A stretch of DNA of 64,000 nt from Lysinibacillus_B sp031181585 (lineage in GTDB: Bacteria > Bacillota > Bacilli > Bacillales_A > Planococcaceae), in the NCBI RefSeq assembly GCF_047301505.1, contig NZ_CP154840.1, positions 3,596,001 through 3,660,000 of the forward strand, read 5' to 3'. The number at the start of each line of letters is the position of its first letter. Within the stretch, counting starts at the first letter, position 1. Under the pieces are notes generated by a model, which made no database searches, was not told the DNA's origin, and worked only from the letters and a program-made list of their open reading frames with translations. Both the position numbers and the translations under genes were made by a program. This document shows, piece by piece, positions 8,238 to 17,864 of this stretch.

Positions 8238-11200
8238 TAATATACCTCCTGAAACAAGCAGGTCTCTGGATGTTGGTTTATGTAGTGAATTACTTTTCTA
8301 AAATAATCACCTTTATTATTATGTGCTTTAACAACGGCCCTACTGTCACCAACAATATATAATCTCGTTTTGGCTCGAGATAATGCAACATTTAATCTTC
8401 TTTGATCACTCAAGAAGCCTATTTTATAGTCCAAATTTGATCTAACCAAACTATAAAACACGATATCTGTTTCAGATCCCTGGAAAGCATCAATATTATC
8501 AATTTGGATTTCAAGGTTACTCCATTTAGGATCTCTAGGTGATATTGTCGAGATTAACAGTTGCTTTTGAGCATTATATCCAGAAATCACACCAACAGAT
8601 CTCTTTATCCCCTTCTTTTTATATTCTTTATTAATTATCTCTAGTTCTCTATTGATAATTTTAGCTTCTTCAATATTTCTATAAGATTCACCGAACTTTT
8701 CCTCTTTACGTCCCTTGAGATTATTAGTATCTTTCCAAATAATAATTTCTTTTTCATCTAATCCATGCATTCTCTCTTCTTTCTCAACTCTAGTTTCAAT
8801 TTTATGAGTAGGATAAAATACATTTTTTATCATTGATGAGATTACAGGATGCATTCGGAATTGTGAACTTAAAGTATATCTTGCTTCTTCAGAAGACTTA
8901 TTAAAAATGTCTTCAAACAAACTTTTTTCAAGTTTTTTCACATTTATACCCAATTCTTTTTCTTGAATTAGGTTTATAATTGGTGGTAATTGATGATGAT
9001 CACCTACAAGTATTATTTTATATCCTAATAACATTGGTAAAATCATTTCAGGTGCAGTTGCACGTGCAGCTTCATCAATTATAACCCAATCATAAACAAT
9101 GCTTCTTAAAGTATGTCTAGACGCTATTCCTACACATGTCGAAGCTACAATTGATGCTTCTTGAGCAAATATATCATCAAATTCATCCATTAATTCTAAT
9201 CTTGAATGCCATGACTTAATAATCTCTAATGTTTGCTTAAGTTTAGGATCAACATTATCTTTATCAAAAGCATCTTTACTATTAGTGCTGAAGTTTTTTA
9301 AGACTTTTCTTTCATCCATATTAAGTTCTGCGTTAAAATGAAATTTATTCCGTGTATTTTTTAAAGACGATTCTTTAACCTCATGAACCCATATCCTTAA
9401 TTGTTCATTAACTAGTAAATTTTCCGATTCAACAGCTATTTTTTCACTATTACCAATTCTTATGATTTTTCTATTCTCTTGAGTCTTAATTATATTTTTT
9501 AATAGGTGATCTACTGCCACATGAGAAGGGGAGGTAACTAATACCTTAGCGTTATCTTTTTCTAAAAATATTTGGTTAATAATCTCAGTAATGACTGTTG
9601 ATTTCCCTGTGCCAGGAGGCCCTTGAATTAGAAATACATCATTGGTATCTAATGCTCTTTTAACCGCTATTTTGTTTTCTGAATCAATACTCTTATTTAC
9701 AAACTCTAAATCTGTAATTGAATTATTAATTGTTAAAGTTGAAGGGTCTATTAAATAATTAAATAATTCTCTATTTGCAGTTTGACCATTCCTTAAAGCT
9801 CTAAGTGCGTTCCTTAATCTTTTATTCATAGCTAATGCTTGAGTCATATCAATTGAAAGGTTTCCAATTGGACTGATTTTCTCAAATTCTAGATGTGGAA
9901 CAATTGATGTAAACAAAACATTATCTTTAATATATTTAAATTTCCCAACAGTAATTTTCCCTTTATTCTTCATTTGCAAATTTATATAGTCATTTTCTTC
10001 TATTAATCCAATATCGGAATTTAATCCTAACTTTACTTTTATTTGATTTTTATTATTATCAATTTCAAACTCTTCATAGTTACCTATATTTTGCCTTTTA
10101 TAATTAAAATCATTTAAGATATCTAGGACATTTTCCCATTCCTCAATTAATTTATTTGATTCTTCTGCCGATATTTCTTTAGACTTATGTTGCTCATATT
10201 TTTTATCTATAGCCTTTATTAAAACATTGAAATTGTTCCGATTTTGAGATACCAGTTTCTTAGTAGCAACATTTATTCCTGTATTAATCTCTATGCCCTT
10301 GTTACGCTCGTATTCATTCGTAGAATAATCTATTAATGAATCAATTTCTTTAATCTCAAAATATCCATCATAATGATTAGGTTTCAAAACGAGTTTAACT
10401 TCTTCACCAATTAAATAATAACTATTTTTCGACTTATAAATAGTTGGAGCTGCTAGTGCAGAGTTTAAAAAACTTAAAAATTCTCTTTCATTGTTGTTGA
10501 AAATTATCCCCTTTTCATATAATTTCTTCGATAAGTATTTAGGTGCAAAAACATTTAATACCCCATCTACCACGGAAAACGTTTCTTTATAAGCCTGTAA
10601 ATCTTCTAAAAAGCTATAGCAGGTTTTATATCTCGAATTTACATCAATAGCTAATGCTTTTTTTAATATAATTTTTAATTCATTATCTACAAATAAGTTG
10701 TCTATGCTAAAATAAACCCCTTCTTTATCAACTGCAGGAGTTTGGTTTGTTAATAACTTCAGTAAGACTAATCCTACTGAATAAATGTCTGTTTGAAAAT
10801 TTAATTCCTTACCTAATATTTGTTCTGGCGAAGCATATTCTTTAGTCATACGGTCTTTTAATGTATAACCTGTATTAAAACTATAGAGATCTAAAATCTT
10901 ACTTATACCAAAGTCGATTATCTTAACTCTTCCCTCATCTGAAACTAGAATATTTGATGGTTTGATATCTCTATGTATAATGTTTTTATTATGCGCTTCA
11001 CTCATGCCATTTAATATTTGTTCTATAATGTCTATTTTTTCTTCGATTTTTAAAGTATTTTCTTTTTGATAATTCTCCAAATTATCACCCAAAAAATTTT
11101 CCATTACTATATAAAATTTATTTTCGTCTATTCCTGAATTTATATATTTGATGATGTTTGGATGATTTAATCTAGATAATGCCTCCGCATCTCTTTTGTA

Positions 11201-11365
11201 TATTTCTGAAAGATATTCATGTTCTCTATCGTCTAAATTAAATTGCAATATTTTAATACTTAAAAATTCTTTTGTCTTTCTATGCTTTGCATCAAATATA
11301 ATACTATCTTTTCCTCTAGCAATTTCCTCGATTAAAATATATTTATTATCAATCACATAATTCAT
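8237..11365 (-). CDS. Ser/Thr protein kinase fused to SF1 (DNA2/NAM7-like) helicase
   Basis: A 1042-aa two-domain protein. The N-terminal Hanks-type kinase (about 1-270) has an altered glycine loop (ARGKDS), K38, HRDIKPSN (131-138), DFG (151-153) and ASPE. After a linker, an SF1 helicase (about 560-1020) has Walker A GPPGTGKST near 585, DEAARATAPE near 763, QFRMHP near 837, QGSETDIVFYSLVRSN near 960 and RLNVALSRAKTRLYIVGD near 995. All catalytic motifs appear intact. ATG at 11365 is preceded by GAGGTGG. An upstream in-frame extension to 11416 looks non-genuine. It forms an operon with the HEPN-like gene. The architecture resembles the kinase-helicase protein I recall from type I Mokosh phage defence. 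Confidence 0.9.
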   Translation of the reverse strand: MNYVIDNKYILIEEIARGKDSIIFDAKHRKTKEFLSIKILQFNLDDREHEYLSEIYKRDAEALSRLNHPNIIKYINSGIDENKFYIVMENFLGDNLENYQKENTLKIEEKIDIIEQILNGMSEAHNKNIIHRDIKPSNILVSDEGRVKIIDFGISKILDLYSFNTGYTLKDRMTKEYASPEQILGKELNFQTDIYSVGLVLLKLLTNQTPAVDKEGVYFSIDNLFVDNELKIILKKALAIDVNSRYKTCYSFLEDLQAYKETFSVVDGVLNVFAPKYLSKKLYEKGIIFNNNEREFLSFLNSALAAPTIYKSKNSYYLIGEEVKLVLKPNHYDGYFEIKEIDSLIDYSTNEYERNKGIEINTGINVATKKLVSQNRNNFNVLIKAIDKKYEQHKSKEISAEESNKLIEEWENVLDILNDFNYKRQNIGNYEEFEIDNNKNQIKVKLGLNSDIGLIEENDYINLQMKNKGKITVGKFKYIKDNVLFTSIVPHLEFEKISPIGNLSIDMTQALAMNKRLRNALRALRNGQTANRELFNYLIDPSTLTINNSITDLEFVNKSIDSENKIAVKRALDTNDVFLIQGPPGTGKSTVITEIINQIFLEKDNAKVLVTSPSHVAVDHLLKNIIKTQENRKIIRIGNSEKIAVESENLLVNEQLRIWVHEVKESSLKNTRNKFHFNAELNMDERKVLKNFSTNSKDAFDKDNVDPKLKQTLEIIKSWHSRLELMDEFDDIFAQEASIVASTCVGIASRHTLRSIVYDWVIIDEAARATAPEMILPMLLGYKIILVGDHHQLPPIINLIQEKELGINVKKLEKSLFEDIFNKSSEEARYTLSSQFRMHPVISSMIKNVFYPTHKIETRVEKEERMHGLDEKEIIIWKDTNNLKGRKEEKFGESYRNIEEAKIINRELEIINKEYKKKGIKRSVGVISGYNAQKQLLISTISPRDPKWSNLEIQIDNIDAFQGSETDIVFYSLVRSNLDYKIGFLSDQRRLNVALSRAKTRLYIVGDSRAVVKAHNNKGDYFRKVIHYINQHPETCLFQEVY

Positions 11366-11947
11366 TAAATACCACCTCGTTTGAATAAGGATTAACTTCC
11401 AATAATATATTAACAAATAAAATATTATTTTACCATTTATGTAAGTAATACTTTTATTTTTATCTCATACTTTAAATTAGACTTTTATAGCACTCAATCA
11501 TAAGCGAAAATATGTTGCACCATGATGATCGAGCTGGGAAAATCACTGGCTTTAGGTCCCACTTATTATCAAATACCCTAATAAACCCTGTATTTCATTT
11601 TATATCCCAATTGCCCACATCCATGCTGCCTGAATCTTACTTTCTGTAAAAATGCTTTTGCATTCTTTATTAATTCAAAAAAAGGGTACCTAGCACTTTT
11701 TTAAACTCGTCAAATTCACTGACCACCCATGCTTACAGTGTGAGCTACCTCCGTATCTTTTACGTCATACATCTTCCGATTCGTTTTTCATTCCAAAATC
11801 TCAACATTTTTCGTATGCAGATTAATAACACCCCGAATCATAGTGTATCTTTTTAATAGATTTTATATATTTTTTAATATCGAAAATGGATAACAGAAAG
11901 TATTGAACCTGTGTCCATAATAATCTTTATGAATTTACAGACAAAAG
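11366..11947. other. intergenic region with possible small coding remnant
   Basis: About 580 bp without an intact gene; it must hold the promoter of the kinase-helicase operon. On the minus strand between about 11585 and 11720 one frame reads SEFDEFKKVLGTLFFELIKN and continues to a stop as about 43 aa, which looks like the tail of a lost gene. No family recognised. Confidence 0.35.
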
Positions 11948-11982
11948 AATAGCGCCACCAATTAATGGTGACACTATTTTTA
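11948..11982 (-). terminator. terminator after replication-relaxation gene
   Basis: AATAGTGTCACC pairs with GGTGGCGCTATT, with TTTT following on the minus strand, 9 bp past the stop codon. Confidence 0.75.
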
Positions 11983-11990
11983 ACCTCTCG

Positions 11991-13265
11991 TTACATTTTT
12001 ATATATTTCACTTTAGACAAGGCCATTTCAAGCTGCTTCTTTAAGTTAATATTAGCTTTTGACTTACGCCAGTCTATTTCCCAGCTGTCTCTTACACCAT
12101 GAGAATGCAGGACCTGCTGGATGGTTACTTTACTTGAGTAAAAATCGATATCCTGTAAACCATAATATTTTTCAGCAACCTGATATGCCAGGTACCGATA
12201 GAATGTACTGTTATAGTAAGCATTCACACTTAGTAAGATTATTTCATCTTTATCGGCTGTAGAAAATGCTGTTGTATACCGATCTAAAGCTCTGTATTTA
12301 GCGATGATAGATTTCGTAGCTACTTTATCATGTATGAATGGTGCATAATTTTCTATAACAAGGTTCTTATCCACCAGGCCACGTAATGACTCTGTATTAA
12401 TTACGTCTGCCAACCCGCCTACGGTCGTTAAAATAAGGTCAATATCAGGCCAACTTTTATAAGAATCCGTTATCCCCATGCCATCTAAATACGCCTTAAA
12501 AATCGTATCCCAACGTCTAGCCATCCCGTACGAACGCTCCGTATCATCAATGACAAAGATAATTTTAGTCACTGGATATACTTGTTCGTTAGTTGCTGCA
12601 TAATCTAAATATCGTTTGTAATTTTTGAACTTGTTTACGAGCTGAGCATAATACTCCGTGGAACGGTCAATCTCCAAGGCATAGATTTCATTTCCTATTG
12701 CTAATTCTGCATCCGGCTTTAACTCACCATCTGCTAGCCCTTTTTGATCGTCTCTATAGGTGTATTTTTTCACAGCATCTAAAGTTAGCCGAAATGGCGT
12801 TGCCTGGTTTACTCCTTTTTCATACGCACTGACAATCGACTTTATAATAAGCTGGTGGTGTGCATATTGTTGAAAAGGAGGTTTATAAGCCTCGTAACTA
12901 TAATCACGCATTAAAGCCCTTGCTTTTTGATTATAAGGATATTTGTATTTCATCCACATCGATCCTCGTTGATTTGGCTTAATATCTAATAGACGTTTAG
13001 CCAACTCAAAACCCGATGCTGAAAGATAAAACATTGATCCAGCATATTTCCCTTCTAATTTTCTGGACGTGATTACACCGTTTTCCTTTAAGCGATGTAA
13101 CACATTCATAATCTGCTTTTCTTCCTTCTTGTCGCAGTTCAATTTCTGATGAATAAACTGTGCAATCAGCCTTGCATTCCCCCCTCTTATCACATACAAA
13201 GTTTCTATTACTTGTACACGGAGTGGCGTTAAACTGTAATTAAGCGTATCCAAGCGTTTTTCCAT
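11991..13265 (-). CDS. replication-relaxation family protein
   Basis: A 424-aa protein with an N-terminal winged helix (about 10-90: LTPLRVQVIETLYVIRGG, IMNVLHRLKENGVI) and a central segment with a possible PD-(D/E)xK-like core (KPDAELAIGNEIYALEIDRS, residues about 180-200), matching the Pfam replication-relaxation family (PF13814). Such proteins are found on plasmids and integrative elements beside replication or transfer genes. Their exact action, possibly at the origin, is poorly defined. It has its own terminator and follows iteron-like repeats, so it likely belongs to the element's replication module. ATG start with AGGAA upstream. Confidence 0.8.
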   Translation of the reverse strand: MEKRLDTLNYSLTPLRVQVIETLYVIRGGNARLIAQFIHQKLNCDKKEEKQIMNVLHRLKENGVITSRKLEGKYAGSMFYLSASGFELAKRLLDIKPNQRGSMWMKYKYPYNQKARALMRDYSYEAYKPPFQQYAHHQLIIKSIVSAYEKGVNQATPFRLTLDAVKKYTYRDDQKGLADGELKPDAELAIGNEIYALEIDRSTEYYAQLVNKFKNYKRYLDYAATNEQVYPVTKIIFVIDDTERSYGMARRWDTIFKAYLDGMGITDSYKSWPDIDLILTTVGGLADVINTESLRGLVDKNLVIENYAPFIHDKVATKSIIAKYRALDRYTTAFSTADKDEIILLSVNAYYNSTFYRYLAYQVAEKYYGLQDIDFYSSKVTIQQVLHSHGVRDSWEIDWRKSKANINLKKQLEMALSKVKYIKM

Positions 13266-13549
13266 CCTTTCAAATTCCTGTTGGGGTTATATAGTAGTGG
13301 TATCTAAAAAAACCTCTCAACCGACGTCATATCAAGGATTAAGGATGAGAAAATAGAAGAGAATGAATCTCTTTTATTATCTCTCGCTTAAATGGCTACT
13401 TTATCGGGTATTTTTAACTTAATAAATCTCTTCCAATTGCAAATTATCTCTTTACTAATCTCACAAAAAACCTCAAGAAAATTCTATTCTATTTTCTCTT
13501 TTAAATTCTCAGCTAAAGGCTCATTTCAAGCTGCTGCAGTTTCATACAA
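13266..13549. other. intergenic, no gene
   Basis: About 280 bp upstream of the replication-relaxation gene; T-rich, no convincing reading frame with a ribosome-binding site. Confidence 0.35.
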
Positions 13550-13589
13550 AAAAGCAAGCCCAGTTGTTAAAGACAACCGGCTTGCTTGA
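13550..13589 (-). terminator. terminator downstream of DUF3987 gene
   Basis: AAGCAAGCC pairs with GGCTTGCTT with an inner GTTGT/ACAAC stem. The minus strand continues into TTTTTTG. It separates the excisionase/DUF3987 transcript from the replication-relaxation gene. Confidence 0.65.
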
Positions 13590-13792
13590 AGATGCAAGTA
13601 TTAAATTAAATCGTTGCTACAAATAGACAGACTGGTAGCGTCAAATATTGGCCCAAAGACCAGAAAGTTAAGAAAACCGTGTGATCACTCTGTAAATTGG
13701 TGAATGACCCACATTAAAACAAAGAAGTTAGAGATTAGTATCTCTGCAATTAGTATAACAAATCAAAATAATATTGTAAATTTTTATTATAT

Positions 13793-14010
13793 CTAGGGTA
13801 TTTAGGATTTTTCAGGATTGCTACTTCCCTTAAATTTAGCAGTATCAACACTATCTTGATAAGGTCTTAGGGGATTTAGGGCTGATAAATACGTATCTTT
13901 ATCTATAACCTTCTCCTAAAACCCCTAATATCCCTAATAACTACTTAACTCTTATTGCTCCACTACTACAAGTTATAAAAAAAACCCTAGTACTCCCCTA
14001 TTTACCCTTA
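13793..14010. repeat. iteron-like TAGGG/ATTTAGG repeat cluster, candidate origin
   Basis: Two plus-oriented copies (CTAGGGTATTTAGG at 13793, CTTAGGGGATTTAGGG at 13866) and two inverted copies (CCTAAAACCCCTAATATCCC at 13915, ACCCTAGTACTCCCC at 13984) lie in an AT-rich spacer between two replication-type genes. The last copy reaches within 5 bp of the DUF3987 stop. Such G-cluster iterons are typical of initiator or helicase loading sites; the function is inferred. Confidence 0.5.
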
Positions 14011-14014
14011 CGGA

Positions 14015-15568
14015 TCATTTAAGTAAGGGATTTATTATAATCATCAATTTTTTCCCATTCTGTTCTAACTTCAAGTAGTGTAAAGACTCCAAATAATAAA
14101 CAATATCTTTTAACACTTCTGCTTTTTTAAACTTAGACTTCGTACTTTGCCACAGGCTTTGATAAGGTATTATCTCTTCCCCTTCATTTTTGTAGCTGAT
14201 TAGTTTTTTTACTACATATTTTAAATCTTCTACATTTTGATCTTCGTCAATAATTCCAAGCGCCCTTTCAGTATGGCTTATTAAATAATTTCGAATACTG
14301 TAGGCTTTATAAAGCGTCTCGTATGAAATTTCTTTAGGAATTTCTGCTTTATCCAACTCCACATATTCGGCTACATGAAGTAATCCCGATATTCTTATTA
14401 TTTGTCCATTCATTTTTCCAAGCCATCCAATAAATTCAGATGATAACTCACGATTTTTTAGTAAGCTCTCTGTTTCATCATGAATAGTATGTATAAATTC
14501 AGATGCTTTGTCTTCATAGCGTAGAATAGTCGGATATACGAGCTTCTTACTTCCTTCTTCTAACACATTCTTCCGAAATCTCATGTCCAATAACTTTGTA
14601 ATGTTCTTTTTATAATTTTCCGCCACCAACTCATCAATAGTTTTAGTCCTTGATCTCCTTGTTCCTAAATTTGAATTAGGAACAGAAAATAGAAAACGTT
14701 GTGTTAGTCCACGGTTTGCAAATTCTTGTGGCAAATTTTTAATAACCGATGGTTGGACAAATAGCCCTATTGTTAACATTGGTTTAGACATTGTTATATT
14801 TGGCCTGCTTAAACGATCTATTGTAATATTGTCTGGTAAAAAACTTTTTAAATAAATATCAATATTAATTTTTCCCGAATACCTTCCCGACATAATTTGA
14901 ATAACCTCTCCACCTTCAGCTGTTAACAAGGCCATCCTTTCTTCATTATCATGCATTAAAACAGCTAATTTTTCTTGAGTAGCATCACTTGTTATTATTC
15001 TAGGGATTTTTATTGTCGGATTTATTTCTTCGTCTACAATCTCGGATAATTCTTTTATTTCTTCTGTAGCTTCTTTAATTTTTATATCATCATTCATTTT
15101 CTTTCTTTTCTCAACGAGCTTATTAATTTTCTCTAGAATGGCTTCTCTTTCTATTTTTTCATTAAGAATAGCTTTATTGTATTTTTCTTTTAGAGAAAAT
15201 TCGTAGATTACAATTGGTTTAATAAAATGATTAAATACCGTACTCTTCCTACTGGCAGGATCAAGTGCCATCATTGTATAGGTATTTAATGTTTCATTCC
15301 AACCTGGCTTAGCCTCTACTTCAAAATTCCCTGCTATACAAGTAGAAAGAGCAGCAAGGGCAGCCATTACAGGAGCATCTATCGGCGTCTGCGTATCTTC
15401 TTGCACTGCCTTAATAAATTTTCTAATCCAATCGGGAAAAATGGATACATCAAAAATCGGTACTCTCGTTTCATCTAATTTAATCGGCTCTTCCCATTCC
15501 ATAAGTATCCCTTTAATCTGATTTTGCATCTCCGAATTATCCAATATAATATGTACCTTCCTTACCAT
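14015..15568 (-). CDS. DUF3987 (YfjI-type) helicase-like replication protein
   Basis: A 517-aa protein with the DUF3987 pattern: FPDWIRKFIKAVQEDTQTP, then APVMAALAALSTCIAG, a degenerate P-loop (DPASRKSTVFNHF, residues about 103-115), a coiled-coil insert rich in Lys/Glu (about 130-180) and RLSRPNITMSKPMLTIGLFVQ. DUF3987 proteins of phages and satellite islands resemble DnaB/primase-associated helicases and support element replication. The weakened Walker A (ASRKST in place of GxGKST) is normal in the family. The start is uncertain: the frame opens with ATG at 15568, but AAGGAAGG sits shortly after it, before an in-frame TTG. Transcribed with the excisionase-like gene. Confidence 0.75.
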   Translation of the reverse strand: MVRKVHIILDNSEMQNQIKGILMEWEEPIKLDETRVPIFDVSIFPDWIRKFIKAVQEDTQTPIDAPVMAALAALSTCIAGNFEVEAKPGWNETLNTYTMMALDPASRKSTVFNHFIKPIVIYEFSLKEKYNKAILNEKIEREAILEKINKLVEKRKKMNDDIKIKEATEEIKELSEIVDEEINPTIKIPRIITSDATQEKLAVLMHDNEERMALLTAEGGEVIQIMSGRYSGKINIDIYLKSFLPDNITIDRLSRPNITMSKPMLTIGLFVQPSVIKNLPQEFANRGLTQRFLFSVPNSNLGTRRSRTKTIDELVAENYKKNITKLLDMRFRKNVLEEGSKKLVYPTILRYEDKASEFIHTIHDETESLLKNRELSSEFIGWLGKMNGQIIRISGLLHVAEYVELDKAEIPKEISYETLYKAYSIRNYLISHTERALGIIDEDQNVEDLKYVVKKLISYKNEGEEIIPYQSLWQSTKSKFKKAEVLKDIVYYLESLHYLKLEQNGKKLMIIINPLLK

Positions 15569-15602
15569 TTCAAAATTTATTTAATCTCTTGCCCCCAAGA
15601 TT

Positions 15603-15863
15603 TTAAAAACTATTTTTCATTAAGAATGCATCTATTTCCTTCTTAGAAACACGTTTAATACCATCGATTTCACACACAGCTAGCCCCATAGAACGGAACT
15701 TCACAAAACTGTTGTAACTTACACCAATATAACTAGCTGCTTCTTTCATAGACATCCATTCACTAGCTCCCTGATTATTAGTATTTAAAACTAATGCTTC
15801 TTTCGTAGCTTCAATTACAACTTTTTTAATTTGTTCTTCTAATGAATCTAAATTAATCAGCAC
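15603..15863 (-). CDS. excisionase-like MerR/HTH_17 DNA-binding protein
   Basis: An 86-aa protein. Residues about 36-80 form a helix-turn-helix of the excisionase type (WMSMKEAASYIGVSYNSFVK, then IKRVSKKEIDAFL). GTG start with AGGAGTG upstream. It is divergent from the XRE repressor and 34 bp upstream of DUF3987, a classic early-gene position. Probable roles are directionality factor for the integrase or activator of the replication genes. Confidence 0.75.
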   Translation of the reverse strand: MLINLDSLEEQIKKVVIEATKEALVLNTNNQGASEWMSMKEAASYIGVSYNSFVKFRSMGLAVCEIDGIKRVSKKEIDAFLMKNSF

Positions 15864-15895
15864 TTTATCACTCCTAAAGTCATTTTACGAAACAT

Positions 15896-16007
15896 TTTGA
15901 AACTAAATTAGTAAACTTTTTTATACAAAATGTGTAATTTGATGTTATATGAATCCAACTAGAGATGTCAAGATGAATTTGAAACTTTAATAAACTTGGT
16001 ATATTAT
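15896..16007 (+). promoter_or_regulatory. divergent operator-promoter region of the element's control switch
   Basis: Two copies of TTTGAAACT followed by a TAAACTT word (15896-15918 and 15978-15997). The second overlaps a promoter for the repressor: TTGAAA (15979-15984), 17-bp spacer, TATTAT (16002-16007). The repeats are placed as operator sites for the XRE protein, giving autoregulation and control of the opposing excisionase gene. Confidence 0.6.
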
Positions 16008-16037
16008 AGTTACACAAAGCGAAAGGGAGTGCCAATA

Positions 16038-16655
16038 TTGAAAGAGACGATTGGGGATAGGATTAAAAAGATAAGACTAAACTTAGGGAAAAGTATGGAA
16101 GAGTTCGGGAAGTTGGTGAATAACTCTAGTAAAGGTTTAGTGTCAAAATGGGAAAATAATGTTTCTGTCCCTGGACCCGAGAGACTTTACCTTATTGCTC
16201 AATTAGGGAATATGACAGTAGAAGAATTAATTGAAGATAATACTAAAAATCTTAATATCGAGAAATATCATATTCTATTTAATAATTGGATAAATGCAAA
16301 AAATGATTTTGAAACTTTTTTAGCAGCGAAGAAAAAAATAACAGAAGAACACTCACATGAACTTGATAAAATTTATCCAGGTGATGAGTTAGGCATCTAT
16401 ACCTATAGGGATACTCTTACACATTTAGATATGGAAATCGAGGATCTAGAAAAAGAATTAATGATAGCAAAAGCAGAATTGTTTGATTTTCAACATGAAC
16501 TTATTAATGTTGGAGATCATACACATCCTTTATTAACTAAACATATTGAGTTAGAAACCATTTTAAACGATTATTATGCTGTAACAATCTCAAGCAAACC
16601 TCTCTCAAAAGAAGATAAAGAAAAACTTATTCAACTTTGCAAATTAATATTCTAA
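16038..16655 (+). CDS. XRE-family repressor of the integrative element
   Basis: A 205-aa protein starting at TTG (GGGAG 8 bp upstream). The helix-turn-helix is at about residues 5-62 (IGDRIKKIRLNLGKSMEEFG, then SKGLVSKWENNVSVPGPERL). The long C-terminal part is charged and probably coiled coil (LDMEIEDLEKELMIAKAELF), with no peptidase motif, so it does not look like a self-cleaving CI/LexA repressor. It lies directly upstream of int and divergent from the excisionase gene, the position of a maintenance repressor. An in-frame ATG at 15996 is rejected because it overlaps the promoter. Confidence 0.8.
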   Translation: MKETIGDRIKKIRLNLGKSMEEFGKLVNNSSKGLVSKWENNVSVPGPERLYLIAQLGNMTVEELIEDNTKNLNIEKYHILFNNWINAKNDFETFLAAKKKITEEHSHELDKIYPGDELGIYTYRDTLTHLDMEIEDLEKELMIAKAELFDFQHELINVGDHTHPLLTKHIELETILNDYYAVTISSKPLSKEDKEKLIQLCKLIF

Positions 16656-16712
16656 GTTAAATAAGACTTTCTCTCTTGCCCCCGCAAGCGTCTAAAGAGG
16701 AGAGAAAAATTC

Positions 16713-17858
16713 ATGGCTAACATACAAAGTTACCAAAAGAATGGTAAGAAGTTTTATAAATTTCAACTCTATATTGGAACAGACCCATTAACCGGGAAAC
16801 GGTTAAAAACAACAAGAAGTGGTTTTGTTACAAAGAAAGAAGCTAAATTGGCCCTTTCCCGTCTACAATTAGAAATAGAGCGAGGAGACTACCGTAAAAA
16901 AGCTACTGAAACATATAGAGAAATTTATCTTTTATGGATTGAGCAGTATAAGAATACTGTAGAAGCAAGTACGTTCGTTAAGACTACAGGTATATTTAAG
17001 AATCATATATTACCCTCATTGGGTGACTATAAAATTGGAAAAGTTAATGTGCAAACTTGCCAAAAGCACGTAAATGATTGGTTCAATAAACTACAAAAAT
17101 ATCGCACCGTAAAATCATACGCTTCAAAAGTATTTGATTACGCAGTGACCTTGGGGATCATTAACGATAATCCAATGAAAAGAGTTACGATGCCTAAAAG
17201 TCTCGATATTCCTATTGAAGATGAAACGATTAATTACTATACAAAAGAACAATTAATTCACTTCTTAAAATGCTTGGAGAAAGAAAGTAATTATAAAGCT
17301 TATGCATTATTCAGGTTGCTTTCTTTTAGTGGTATGCGTAAAGGTGAAGCACTGGCATTGCAATGGAACGATATCAATTTCAAAGATAGCGAAGTCCGTA
17401 TTAACAAGGCCTTAGCACGTGGTGAAGAAAATCAACTATATGTAAAAGTAACGAAGACAAAGGGCTCTATCCGTACAATAAAAATGGATAAAGTAACGAT
17501 GGCTATTTTAGAAACTTGGAAAAAGCAACAGGCACAAGATTATTTAAAGTTAGGGATCAACACTTTAAAACCTAATCAACTTGTTTTCAGTAATGAGTAC
17601 CACGATTATCTCCAACCAACAAAAACACGTAAATGGATTGTTCAAGTACAGGAAAAATATAATTTAGAAAAAATCACTACACATGGACTCCGTCATACTC
17701 ATTGTTCATTGTTATTTGAAGCTGGTGCAACTATTAAGGAAGTACAAGACCGTTTAGGACATACGGATGTACAAACAACTATGAATATCTACGCTCACGT
17801 AACCGAAAAAGCTAAGGAAGTAGCAGTTGAAAAGTTTGCAAAGTATATGGAGTTTTAA
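16713..17858 (+). CDS. int: tyrosine recombinase, integrase of the ssrA-inserted element
   Basis: A 381-aa Tn916-type integrase. The arm-binding N-terminus (YQKNGKKFYKFQLYIGTDPL) is followed by a SAM-like core-binding domain (about 65-160) and a catalytic domain with R209 (SGMRKGEAL), H324-x2-R327 (HGLRHTH), H350 (LGHTD) and Y360 (MNIYAH). All catalytic residues are intact. A strong GAGGAGAG site precedes ATG. The gene ends 129 bp from the 3' end of ssrA, so it is the integration enzyme and marks the right end of the element. Short direct repeats after its stop are candidate arm sites. Confidence 0.95.
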   Translation: MANIQSYQKNGKKFYKFQLYIGTDPLTGKRLKTTRSGFVTKKEAKLALSRLQLEIERGDYRKKATETYREIYLLWIEQYKNTVEASTFVKTTGIFKNHILPSLGDYKIGKVNVQTCQKHVNDWFNKLQKYRTVKSYASKVFDYAVTLGIINDNPMKRVTMPKSLDIPIEDETINYYTKEQLIHFLKCLEKESNYKAYALFRLLSFSGMRKGEALALQWNDINFKDSEVRINKALARGEENQLYVKVTKTKGSIRTIKMDKVTMAILETWKKQQAQDYLKLGINTLKPNQLVFSNEYHDYLQPTKTRKWIVQVQEKYNLEKITTHGLRHTHCSLLFEAGATIKEVQDRLGHTDVQTTMNIYAHVTEKAKEVAVEKFAKYMEF

Positions 17859-17864
17859 CTCTGA

